Assembly (NCBI GenBank): GCA_030267965.1
Contig: BRYA01001452.1
Location: 3,145 to 39,758, forward strand
Reading direction: 5' to 3'
DNA: 36,614 nt
Source: Triparma columacea
Lineage: Eukaryota; Sar; Bolidophyceae; Parmales; Triparmaceae
Shown here: positions 1 through 7,976 of the stretch, piece after piece
How positions within the stretch are numbered: the stretch's first letter is position 1
Layout: each line of letters opens with the position of its first letter
Translations under genes and position numbers: made by a program
Notes under the pieces: generated by a model
Seen by the model: the letters and a program-made list of their open reading frames with translations, nothing else
Database searches by the model: none
What the model was told of the DNA's origin: nothing

Positions 1-33
<33 letters not shown>
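1..33. repeat. Poly-C run at the window edge
   Basis: Thirty-three consecutive C bases. Read on the minus strand this is a G run inside an intron that begins at the donor at 102-97 of the PH-domain gene. C/G homopolymers are common in introns of this window, though this one is the longest. It could also mark an assembly break. Confidence 0.8.
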
Positions 34-102
34 ACAACCGAAGGGTTGTGTTAGTGGTTTCATCTGAATTGTCTTGCTAAGTTTTAGTTCGTCGAAACTC
101 AC

Positions 103-1646
103 CTTTCCCGAGCCAACGACCTTGCCAAGAGGCTCTGTATTTCCATCCTCCGCAAAGTACTTGTTCTCGCCGTACACCTGTTGGCCGTTGACCGTGACCT
201 TCCTCCAGCGGTCGAGGCCGTGCTCTTTCATTACCTCGTCCAAGAGAGCGTGGTAGCTTGGTTCGGCCAGTAGGGCCTCCTTCACCAGAGTCTGCGAGAA
301 CCGGCGAGGCGAGCGGCGGTGGGAAGGGTTGCGTTAGCCTCTCAGCAATCCTCTTCTACTTCTCATCACTTCTTACCTCAACCTTCATTACCTCGTTCCC
401 CGAAACACCGGTTGGTTGAGTGAGAGGGGTGCTCCTCATCTCCGAACTCACAGCTCCGAAGGAAACGAATTCAGCGTTCGAGGAGAGGACTCCCTCGGAT
501 AGAAGGGCTCGCTCCTCCCTCTCGGCCTTGGCCCTTACGTTCTGGAGCTTGAGGGCGGTGTGCAGGAACTCCAGGGTGCTCGGGCTGACGGGTAGGGGGG
601 GTAGGGGGGGTACATCGTGGATCACGCTGAGGACAGACGAGATGGAGAGCATGTTGAGGAGCTTTTCGAGGGCTGGGAGCGAGGGGGGAGGGGGAGGGGA
701 GGGGGGGGGGGAGGGGGGGGGGTGCGTTAGTACGTCGATGGGGGTGGATGCCTTGTTGACCCTCCCCCCCACCCTTCATGTGCCGTCGCTACCTGTCCAT
801 CCATCACTCACCTGACTTCCAGACCTGCCTTTCCACCTCCGAGTCGCAGGAGAACTTCCAGACCCTTGTCTTTGTTGTGATGTTGAGGGAGAACTCCGAG
901 GGGCCGTCGTTTTTCTCGGTGTCAACCTGCGTGATTGACTGCACGTCAATCTCCCCGTTTTTCTTGATGCTGTTGTGGCTCTCATAGTAAAGCAATGTTG
1001 CAGTTAACCCTAGCTGCTTCTGGAGCTTCTTCTCTTTCACAACATCAAGCTTCAACCAGCGTCGCTTGTAAAGGCCACCTTGAATAATCTTAGTGAGGGT
1101 TCTTGTGCCAACACCGTGCTGCGGGGGCGGTTGATTCGGGTGGTGAGATTGATCCTTGGGGGCTTAGTGACTGAAGAGCGTCGTGTTGATACTTGCTCCT
1201 CCAGTTTGACCTCGTTTGTTTGACCTCCTCATTTGTTTGACCTCTTTGTCCATGCCTTCTCTCACCTGGCCTTGCTTGTAGAGATATCCTTCATGGGTGA
1301 ATCCAGAGATTGCATCGAATTTTTTGCACTGTCTGGCTATAAGATCGTCATCAGTCGGCTCGCAGCAATCATCCAAGACTGCTGAGTTGTCGAAATCTAA
1401 GGGTGGAGCAGGGGGACTTAAGGTTGGATCCAAGCCAAATGGTTCAGTTGAGGGTAGAGGGGGGGAGGACATTACGGGGGAGGGAGAAAGGGGGGGGGGG
1501 TTTCGGGTAATTGAGGGCGTGAAGAGAGGGTGAGAGGGGGCGGATACGTATTTATGGTTTTTATTGTTTTGGTAGTGGCAGTCTAATATTTTGCTTTCTT
1601 TCCTTCGACCTTCCGAATCCTGTTGTCCCGAACTCCCACCCAACAT
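103..1646 (-). CDS. PH-domain protein, 3' end outside the window
   Basis: Four exons can be joined with closing phases: 1646-1266, 1118-812, 672-377 and 291-103. A further donor (GTGAGT) at 102 shows that the gene continues beyond the window. The start is the ATG at 1646; a later in-frame ATG before SSPPLPSTEP is possible. After ~115 residues rich in Pro and Ser comes a pleckstrin-homology fold: strand 1 GYLYKQGQ at the end of exon 1, GGLYKRRWLKLD in exon 2, and the C-terminal helix with its invariant Trp (EVERQVWKSALEKL) across the exon 2/3 junction. The junction restores the helix exactly, which supports the splice model. PH domains bind phosphoinositides or proteins at membranes. The downstream part (charged linker, then a segment with HGLDRWRKVTVNGQQVYGEN) is not recognised. 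Confidence 0.75.
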
Positions 1647-1865
1647 CCTTCAAAAATTGGTTAGTGTTAGTAAATGGTCATTGTTCTTCCCTGACTTCCC
1701 GTATTATTAACCACTATGGAGCTACGGAGAATCATACGAGTGTGTATCGAGTGGAAGACAATAAAAACAACACCAAAATCCCACAAAATTCAACTCAAGC
1801 ATCGCAACTTCTTTCGTCTGCTAACCTAAATTCGCACTTCTCTCTTGCTCTCCTCTCGCAGAGCC
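1647..1865. promoter_or_regulatory. Shared intergenic region between divergent genes
   Basis: This 219-bp gap separates the start codons of the PH-domain gene (minus) and the secreted-protein gene (plus), so both promoters must lie here or overlap the genes. It is more AT-rich than the flanking coding DNA. I see no convincing TATA box or other named element. Confidence 0.5.
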
Positions 1866-2783
1866 ATGAAATTGTTTCTGTTGGCCTCTGCCATCCCCTC
1901 TCTCGTCTCTGGGTTCGGAGACTTCGGACGTGATTATTCAAAGTTGAACCCTTGCTTCAACCCTGACACCTTCAACCCTGACGGTACTTGGCATAATCAC
2001 TGCGAAGGTGACAACTACTTCTCGAGGACCCAGTGCGGCTTGGCGGGATGCCTGTGGCAAGTGAGAGCAGGGTGCGAGGGTGAGTTCCCCACGGAAGTGA
2101 GTGATGATTGCTGCCACTGCCAGACGGAGGCCTTGTGCGCATCTTCCGGCTCTTACGTGACTGCCTCTGTCGGCGAATACCTTCATAGTGAGGCCGTGCT
2201 TCCGTCGTCTTGCGACGTTGATAGTATTCCGTTTCTTGACTGCGACGAACCAGATTACGGAAGCCCTCTGTACGAATGCTTAGGGGGGACCGATGAGTCT
2301 TGGGAAGCATTTTACGACTCCGGCGATGGTAAGCTCCTCTTCGATGTCGTCGAGGCGGGGCGTCGTTTCTGTGAAGTGGACGATGCAGGTCAGGCTTATC
2401 CTTACTGGCAGACACTCACGTGCACCATGCCAATGGAGCAGCAGTGGAGCCACTTCTACGACGCCGTCATGGAGGGGCAAACCGAAATTTGCGACGAGTA
2501 TGCCGTTAATGGTTGGTCTCATGCTTGCTGCACTGACTCGAAACCTAAATGCGGGAGCGATCGCACAGACTGGAGCAAGTGTCCCGGCGTTGTTGAATTC
2601 CTCGGTGACCATGATTGGGGCACCATCCCCACTGAGGAGCAGGTCGCGTCTTATATGATGTGCGACGACTGGGGTACGGCGGCGTGCAGAGACGACATTG
2701 TTGCGCAGGAGGGTGAAACTGGCAGTTCGGCTCAGTTCTTCAACAGTTTGTGCGCATCTACTGCTGGCAGCGGCGGCGACTAA
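1866..2783 (+). CDS. Secreted cysteine-rich protein, 305 aa
   Basis: A single open exon. The frame is open upstream to 1845, but the ATG at 1866 is preferred because it opens a classic signal peptide: MKLFLLASAIPSLVSG, followed by a likely cleavage before FGDF. The mature part is acidic and contains many cysteines, often paired (DDCCHC, HACC), as expected of a disulfide-bonded extracellular protein. Aromatic and Asp/Glu-rich segments such as DESWEAFYDSGDG recur. No catalytic motif or known domain was recognised, so the function is unknown. A minisatellite starts at its last codons and repeats the stop codon, see 2766-2893. Confidence 0.75.
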   Translation: MKLFLLASAIPSLVSGFGDFGRDYSKLNPCFNPDTFNPDGTWHNHCEGDNYFSRTQCGLAGCLWQVRAGCEGEFPTEVSDDCCHCQTEALCASSGSYVTASVGEYLHSEAVLPSSCDVDSIPFLDCDEPDYGSPLYECLGGTDESWEAFYDSGDGKLLFDVVEAGRRFCEVDDAGQAYPYWQTLTCTMPMEQQWSHFYDAVMEGQTEICDEYAVNGWSHACCTDSKPKCGSDRTDWSKCPGVVEFLGDHDWGTIPTEEQVASYMMCDDWGTAACRDDIVAQEGETGSSAQFFNSLCASTAGSGGD

Positions 2784-2893
2784 TGGCAGCAGCGGCGGCG
2801 ACTAATGGCAGCAGCGGCGGCGACTAATGGCAGCAGCGGCGGCGACTTATCAATGAGACTAATCAATGAGACTTATCAATGAGACTAATCAAT
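2766..2893. repeat. Minisatellite overlapping the stop codon of the secreted gene
   Basis: A unit of 22 bp (GGCAGCAGCGGCGGCGACTAAT) follows an initial 19-bp variant and is present about 3.7 times in all. It is followed by about two copies of a 24-bp unit built on TATCAATGAGACTAATCAATGAGACT. The first array covers the last codons (GSGGD) and the TAA of the upstream gene, and every unit carries its own TAA. Confidence 0.85.
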
Positions 2894-3310
2894 GAACAGC
2901 AATTAAGTCTGGCTTGTTGAAAGTGAGGAGTAGGGAAGGGGGGGGGTATGAATTCCATGGTCAACTAGATATTATTTCACTTGGTAAACAAGAACGTTGA
3001 TCCAGCAAATAGATTATATTTTATCCAGATAAAATCCCAGTTTCCAGGTCCCAGTTTCCAGATTGAGGGAATTCTTGGGTTTCATTTTTAGGGTCCATTT
3101 TTATCAATTTAACGATAATTTAAAGCAATAATAATCAGTTGATAGCGACAATAATCATACTAACGTCGTATTAACACCATATTAATAGTATACCAACGCC
3201 TTTAATAGGTAATTAGAGGCACACTCCGAGGTGGCTTCTCCTCCCTCCCTCCATTCTCCCTCCATTCTCCCTCCATTCTCCCTCCTCCTCGTTCCTTCCT
3301 CTCTCCAATA

Positions 3311-4268
3311 ATGAGTCGCTGTGCTGAATTGATATATTCACGTGTAATTAAAACAGGCATATCAACAACCATATCTAAACATCGACGACTGTCACTAATT
3401 CAATCCTCCTGTATCATTGAAAACCTAACACAAACAATAGAACAAACAATACAACATATCACACACTCCAACACCAAAACAAAATCCCTCCTAGTCCCCA
3501 CAAACCCCTTCCTAACAAGCACCCAATCCTTCCCCTACTTCGCTCGAGGAGGCTCCCCAATCCCAACCTTCAATACAACCTCCCGTTCCCACCAGCGTTC
3601 CTGGTCTCCCCCAGGTTACGTTTCAACCTGGGGAGGAATGGAGGCCGGGGAGGGGATGCTTTACAGCGCGCAGACTGTTGATGGGTTGGTGCTCATTAAA
3701 GGGGGAGAGGAGTATAAGGAGGATTTAAAAAGAATAAGAGAGGAACGTGGTGGGGGTGAGGGTAGCGTCGTATTAAACCCGGGGGAGGCTATAGTTACGA
3801 AGAGCAGAGGTTCAGTTAAGGAAGCAGGATACGATACATTGACACACGTAGCTGTACCACATTACAAGATGGGGGGACTGGAGGAAACGGTTAGGGGAGG
3901 GGTTGAGGGGGGGGGAGGGGAAGTACTTTTCACACCGCTATTGGGGGCGGGATGCAGGTAAGCAAGGAAGGAGGGAAGGAGGGGGGAGCAAAGACCGTTG
4001 GAGATGTTTAAAGGAGATGTTTAAAGGACATATATTTAAAGGACCGGGGGATATGGGGGGACTGGGAAAAGCGGTTGGGATGGCGGGGGTTAATAATAAT
4101 AATAATAATGATGATGATGTACGTTTGGGCAATAATCAGGGTTTTGTTACGGCTTGCGAGCGTGTATTGGAGGAAACAGTGAAGGAGGAGGAGTGTCAAA
4201 GCTCGAGAGGCTTGAGAGATAACTTCGCTAGATCGTCACGCTTTTTCAATTTGAATATATTAAATTGA
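3311..4268 (+). CDS. Macro-domain-like protein, copy 1 (altered 3' half)
   Basis: Exon 1 (3311-3957) is 647 nt, the same length as in copy 2, and encodes a near-identical protein starting MSRCAELIYSR. Macro-domain features are seen in order: LLVPTNPF near the start, a Gly-rich STWGGMEAGEGMLYS loop, PGEAIVTKS, LTHVAVPHY and FTPLLGAGCR, which match the ADP-ribose-binding macro fold. The 3' half differs from copy 2: the introner pair is absent. The best continuation I find is a 46-nt intron (3958-4003) into an exon 4004-4268, which closes the frame. That exon encodes an Asn/Asp repeat and a helix FVTACERVLEETV resembling the macro C-terminal helix. The short intron is speculative; copy 1 may instead be a decaying pseudogene. 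Confidence 0.5.
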
Positions 4269-4342
4269 AGGTCTTGATAACGCGGTTCCAAAAATACCTT
4301 CAGATTTGATAAAAACGCATGTAGTAAAAAGATATGGACAAA

Positions 4343-4690
4343 TCCTCTGACGAACTCGGGAGGAGGGAGCTCGGGAGGAGGGAGCTTGTGTTGGGTGAGT
4401 TTGTGTTCGTCAGAGGATGTTGTGTGAGGATCTTGTGTGTATATGTAGTGTTTGTGTGTGTATATACATTTATAAGGGTGTGTGTGTGTGTTTATATTGT
4501 TGTTGTTGTGTGTGTAGATGAAAGCTTAAGATCATACTACTAACCATTTATAAACACACACACAACAACAACAACAACAATGATAATATGAAGACAACAC
4601 AGATACTACATACTACATATACACACACGAACACTACATATACACACACACACTATACACACTATGCACACACTGCTGTCTGAAAATCCT
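4343..4690. repeat. Fold-back region with TG/CA microsatellites
   Basis: A perfect 13-bp inverted repeat (TCCTCTGACGAAC at 4343-4355 and its complement at 4405-4417) is followed by a long imperfect palindrome. TG/TTG-rich DNA at ~4420-4515 faces CA/CAA-rich DNA at ~4550-4675, with the centre near 4535. Short chance ORFs in it look non-coding. From 4690 to 4885 I see only AT-rich duplicated flank. Confidence 0.7.
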
Positions 4691-5143
4691 GATGAAGCTC
4701 TATTTTTGGACAAAAAATCTGCCAAAAAACCTCCAAAAAACTTCCCAATTTCGTAACTATTTTTCAAGTCGAATAGCTGAAAATGACGCCCTTGACGACA
4801 CGGTTCGAAGAGTATTCTCAAATTAACGATACGCGTTTGTAGTGAAGAGTTATAAGAGTTATTGAGTCTTCAATCCTTTTTTCCTGGCAGATTGAGGAAT
4901 TCCTTGGGTTCATTTTTAGGGTTCATTTTTATCAATTTAACGATAATTTAAGCGCGATAATAATCAGTTGATAGCGACAATAATCATACTAACGTCGTAT
5001 TAACACCATATTAATAGTATATCAACGCCTTTAATAGGTAATTAGAGGCACACTCCGAGGTGGCTTCTCCTCCCTCCCTCCATTCTCCCTCCATTCTCCA
5101 TCCTCCTCGTTCCTTCCTCCCTCGTTCCTTCCTCTCTCCAATA

Positions 5144-6578
5144 ATGAGTCGCTGTGCTGAATTGATATATTCACGTGTGATTAAAACAAGCATATCAACA
5201 ACCATATCTAAACATCGACGACTTTCACTTATTCAATCCTCCTGTATCATTGAAAACCTAACACAAACAATAGAACAAACAATACAACACATCACACACT
5301 CCAACACCAAAACAAAATCCCTCCTAGTCCCCACAAACCCCTTCCTAACAAGCACCCAATCCTTCCCCTACTTCGCTCGAGGAGGCTCCCCAATCCCAAC
5401 CTTCAATTCAACCTCCCGTTCCCACCAGCGTTCCTGGTCTCCCCCAGGTTACGTTTCAACCTGGGGGGGAATGGAGGCTGGGGAGGGGATGCTTTACAGC
5501 GCGCAGACTGTGGATGGGTTGGTGCTTGTTAAAGGGGGAGAGGAGTATAAGGAGGATTTAAAAAGAATAAGAGAGGAACGTGGTGGGGGTGAGGGTAGGG
5601 TAGTACTAAACTCGGGGGAGGCTATTGTTACGAAGAGCAGAGGTTCAGTTAAGGAAGCAGGATACGATACATTGACACACGTAGCAGTACCACATTACAA
5701 GATGGGGGGACTGGAGGAAACGGTTAGGGGAGGGGTTGAGGGGGGGGGAGGGGAGGTACTATTCACACCGCTATTGGGGGCGGGGTGCAGGTAAGGAGGG
5801 AAGGAGGGAAGGAGAGGGGAGCAAAGACGGTGGAGATTTTGGATGTTGTTTGTTCCGCTGAGGTAAATAGCCCACATGTCAGCACTCCCTATGATATGCG
5901 ACGTGCATTTCGGAGACACGCGCTATGATTAAACGCCAGCAACTTCTAAATGGCTGCCAAACGACCATACTGAGGAGCAAACACATGACAACAAGAAGCT
6001 GTAGTAGGTTAACACTGTACCTTCCTGTGTAAGAGTGACCTAACACCAATCTCCAATCGCACTCGATATTTGTCGTTATTCTCCCCTCCTCGCACACACA
6101 TTTGATGATGCAGGTAAGGAAGGAAGGATGGAAGGAGTGGTATTGCAGAGTCGTTGGAGATGTTGAATGTTGTTTTGTTCCGCTGATGTAATTATACCAC
6201 AACATGATGAAAGATATGATATGCGACGTGCATTTCGGAGACACGCGCAATGATATAACGCCAGCAAACCCAAAATGGCTGCCAAACGACCATACTGAGG
6301 AACAAAACACATGACAACAACAAAGCTGTTATCACTTAACACTATACCTTCCTGTCGAAGAATCACCTAACACACATTTTCAATCGCACTCGATATCCGT
6401 CATCATTCTCCTCTCCTCACCACACAGGGGGTGGCCGGTTGAGGAGGCGGCGAGGGGGATGGTGAGGGGGGTGGAAGAGGCTGGGGGGGGGAGGGTCGAG
6501 GAGGTTGTGGTGGTGGTGGTGGAGGAGGACATTGCGAGGGTCTGTAAGGAGGTGTTCGAGATGGGGACGGGGACGTGA
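5144..6578 (+). CDS. Macro-domain protein, copy 2 (split by a tandem introner pair)
   Basis: Exon 1 is 5144-5790 and exon 2 is 6428-6578, giving 265 aa. The start is the ATG after the CT-rich leader, shared with copy 1. Joining across 5791-6427 restores a textbook macro-domain end: FTPLLGAGCR in exon 1 continues as GWPVEEAA in exon 2. This is the family's PLLGaG-x-P-x-xxA block, followed by strand EEVVVVVVEED and helix IARVCKEVFEMG. Macro domains bind or hydrolyse ADP-ribose and related nucleotides; which activity applies here is not clear. The match of the exon 2 peptide to the family is strong evidence that the whole 637-nt repeat-filled segment is removed as intron. Confidence 0.65.
5791..6113 (+). 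mobile_element. Introner-like element 1
   Basis: Starts with the donor GTAAGGAGGGAAGGAGG directly after the macro exon and ends in GATGATGCAG. The core (about 5845-5982) is bounded by inverted termini TTTGTTCC...GGAGCAAA and contains the conserved GATATGCGACGTGCATTTCG and ATGGCTGCCAAACGACCATA. A CTAAC branch-type motif (ACCTAACACC) and a CT-rich tail follow. It is alignable end to end with element 2. I see no coding capacity, so it would be non-autonomous. Confidence 0.75.
6114..6427 (+). mobile_element. Introner-like element 2, head-to-tail with element 1
   Basis: Begins GTAAGGAAGGAAGG immediately after the CAG of element 1 and ends CACACAG directly before macro exon 2. The core is about 6169-6308 with inverted termini TTTGTTCC and GGAACAAA. 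A CACCTAACACAC branch-type motif lies about 60 nt before the acceptor. The tail TTCAATCGCACTCGATAT is shared with element 1. Confidence 0.8.
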
Positions 6579-6730
6579 AGTGGTGTCTTTGTTCTGGAAG
6601 AGGGAGGTTGGGAAAGTTTTTTGTTCGGAGGTGCTCGGAGGTGCTCGACAAAAACGTTATCCACGTCCTGTTTTGTTTTTAGCTAAAAAAGAACACTTCT
6701 ACACTTTACTATCGACCCATCGCTTCAACT

Positions 6731-7315
6731 TCACCCCCCCTCACTTCTCCCCTCCTGCTCACTCTTGGTCAATGGTCTCAGCAGCAGCTTCTTCAATATA
6801 GCCTTATCGTCAAAGAGCTCCCCGTGGATATACATCGGGACGCCGTTCGCCACAAAGTTGCAGAACGGGCGGGAGAGCTTGGCGTCCTTCGGGGTCACCA
6901 CCTGGTCGAGCATGAAGGGGGTCGTCGTCCTCATACCAAACAGGTTTGCTGTCACAGCAGAGAAGCTATCGCCGGACTTTGTGATTGAGTGGACGTAAGG
7001 GGTCACACAATAATTAAGCAGAACGGTAGAACCGGCGGCAGCGAGTAGTGCAGTGCCGGACACAGCAACCTGACCACCCAGAGGAACCTCCCCAGTGTTC
7101 AGGTAAACGAGGAGGGGCATACCAAAGAGCCCAATCGTGGCAGTCATTACAGACACCCGCTTCAGTCGCAGCGTCACACTGGCAAATGGTCCAGTGTAGA
7201 CAGTGGTTGGAGGGACTGTGGAGTCATCTGTTGTAGAGGCCAAACGGACCCAGCTTCGACGGAGGATGAGATTTCCTCGCTGTAACGAGGCCGAGTTACT
7301 TAAAGTGCGCAGCAT
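6731..7315 (-). CDS. TMEM70-family mitochondrial membrane protein, 194 aa
   Basis: A single exon beginning at the ATG at 7315. The N-terminus (MLRTLSNSASLQRGNLILRRSWVR) is rich in Ser, Leu and Arg without acid residues, as in a mitochondrial transit peptide. The body has the TMEM70/TMEM186/TMEM223 layout: YTGPFASVTLRLKRVSVMTA leads into a first membrane hairpin (GLFGMPLLVYL), then a second hydrophobic stretch (VAVSGTALLAAAGSTVLLNY) and a conserved domain with TPYVHSI and MRTTTPFMLDQV. Family members act in assembly of respiratory-chain complexes at the inner membrane; which complex applies here is inference. It is convergent with the macro gene, with 152 bp between the stops. Confidence 0.75.
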   Translation of the reverse strand: MLRTLSNSASLQRGNLILRRSWVRLASTTDDSTVPPTTVYTGPFASVTLRLKRVSVMTATIGLFGMPLLVYLNTGEVPLGGQVAVSGTALLAAAGSTVLLNYCVTPYVHSITKSGDSFSAVTANLFGMRTTTPFMLDQVVTPKDAKLSRPFCNFVANGVPMYIHGELFDDKAILKKLLLRPLTKSEQEGRSEGG

Positions 7316-7976
7316 AGCGTCTAAAGTATCAAGGGGGAGGACAGTATTTGATTGCAGAGCAGCGGAAGCTAGCTATACGTTAAAAATGGAAAAATTACTA
7401 TTTGGAGGTGATAAATACAATATATTTTATCGCAGACCTTTCAACAAATTAATCAATTATATATGAGCTTCACACTGTAATGAAAATGATGGAATTCTGC
7501 TATAGCAAAATTTAGAAAAAATAATGTTCACGCAAGCTATCATTATTAATTATCTCTAAATTTTTTACAAAATGATACAAATGTATAAAATATAAATTAC
7601 AATGTCTAATAAATTCATTATGCTACTAAAACTTTCTAATATTATCTTAATTCAAATTTAAAGATTATTTAATTATCTGTGTATATATTGTATCAACAAT
7701 ATATCTTCATAACACTTATAAATCTTCAAATATTTATTTAAAACGCACAATTTTTGGCAATTTTTTGGTAAATTTTTTGTCATCAGATTTCCCCCTCAAG
7801 TGACACTTTCCCCCTCATCCAAACGACTTCTCATCAACTATAACTCCACAATCCTCCATCCCAACCCACTAAACACCCCCAAATCGTCCCTGAACCTTAG
7901 TCACCCTCACTAAATCTCCCCCCGAGGAACCTTACCTCACCTTTTGGACTCCACAATCACCATACACACACAAACC
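7316..7976. other. AT-rich intergenic region upstream of MLH1 and the TMEM70-like gene
   Basis: From about 7380 to 7790 the DNA is very AT-rich, with runs such as AATTATTTTT-type words and no ORF of note, in contrast to the GC-richer genes on both sides. The last ~180 bp before the MLH1 start is C-rich. The gap lies between two divergent starts and must hold both promoters. No specific element was recognised. Confidence 0.6.

Larger units (their letters stand above)
3055..5837 (+). repeat. Tandem segmental duplication carrying the macro-domain gene pair
   Basis: The segment from about 3055 to 4008 reappears at about 4885 to 5837 with high identity by eye. It includes the AT-rich 5' flank, the CT-rich leader just before the ATG and the whole 647-nt first exon. 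The spacer also shows older similarity: about 4275-4335 resembles 4785-4855, suggesting a ~1.83-kb duplication unit. The region before 3311 (2894-3310) otherwise holds only this AT-rich flank and a CTCC-rich leader. Confidence 0.85.

Noticed and set aside
1..33. Poly-C run as a telomere
   Set aside because: A homopolymer is not a telomere repeat, and the PH gene continues past it as an intron.
420..815. Plus-strand open frame of 131 codons opposite the PH gene
   Set aside because: It lies antisense to exons whose splicing restores the PH domain; its peptide is low-complexity Gly from the complement of a C-rich intron.
5879..6366. Minus-strand open frames across the introner cores
   Set aside because: The same peptide (SVWSFGSHF) appears wherever the core occurs, in different frames and without a consistent start or stop. 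It reflects the repeat, not a protein.
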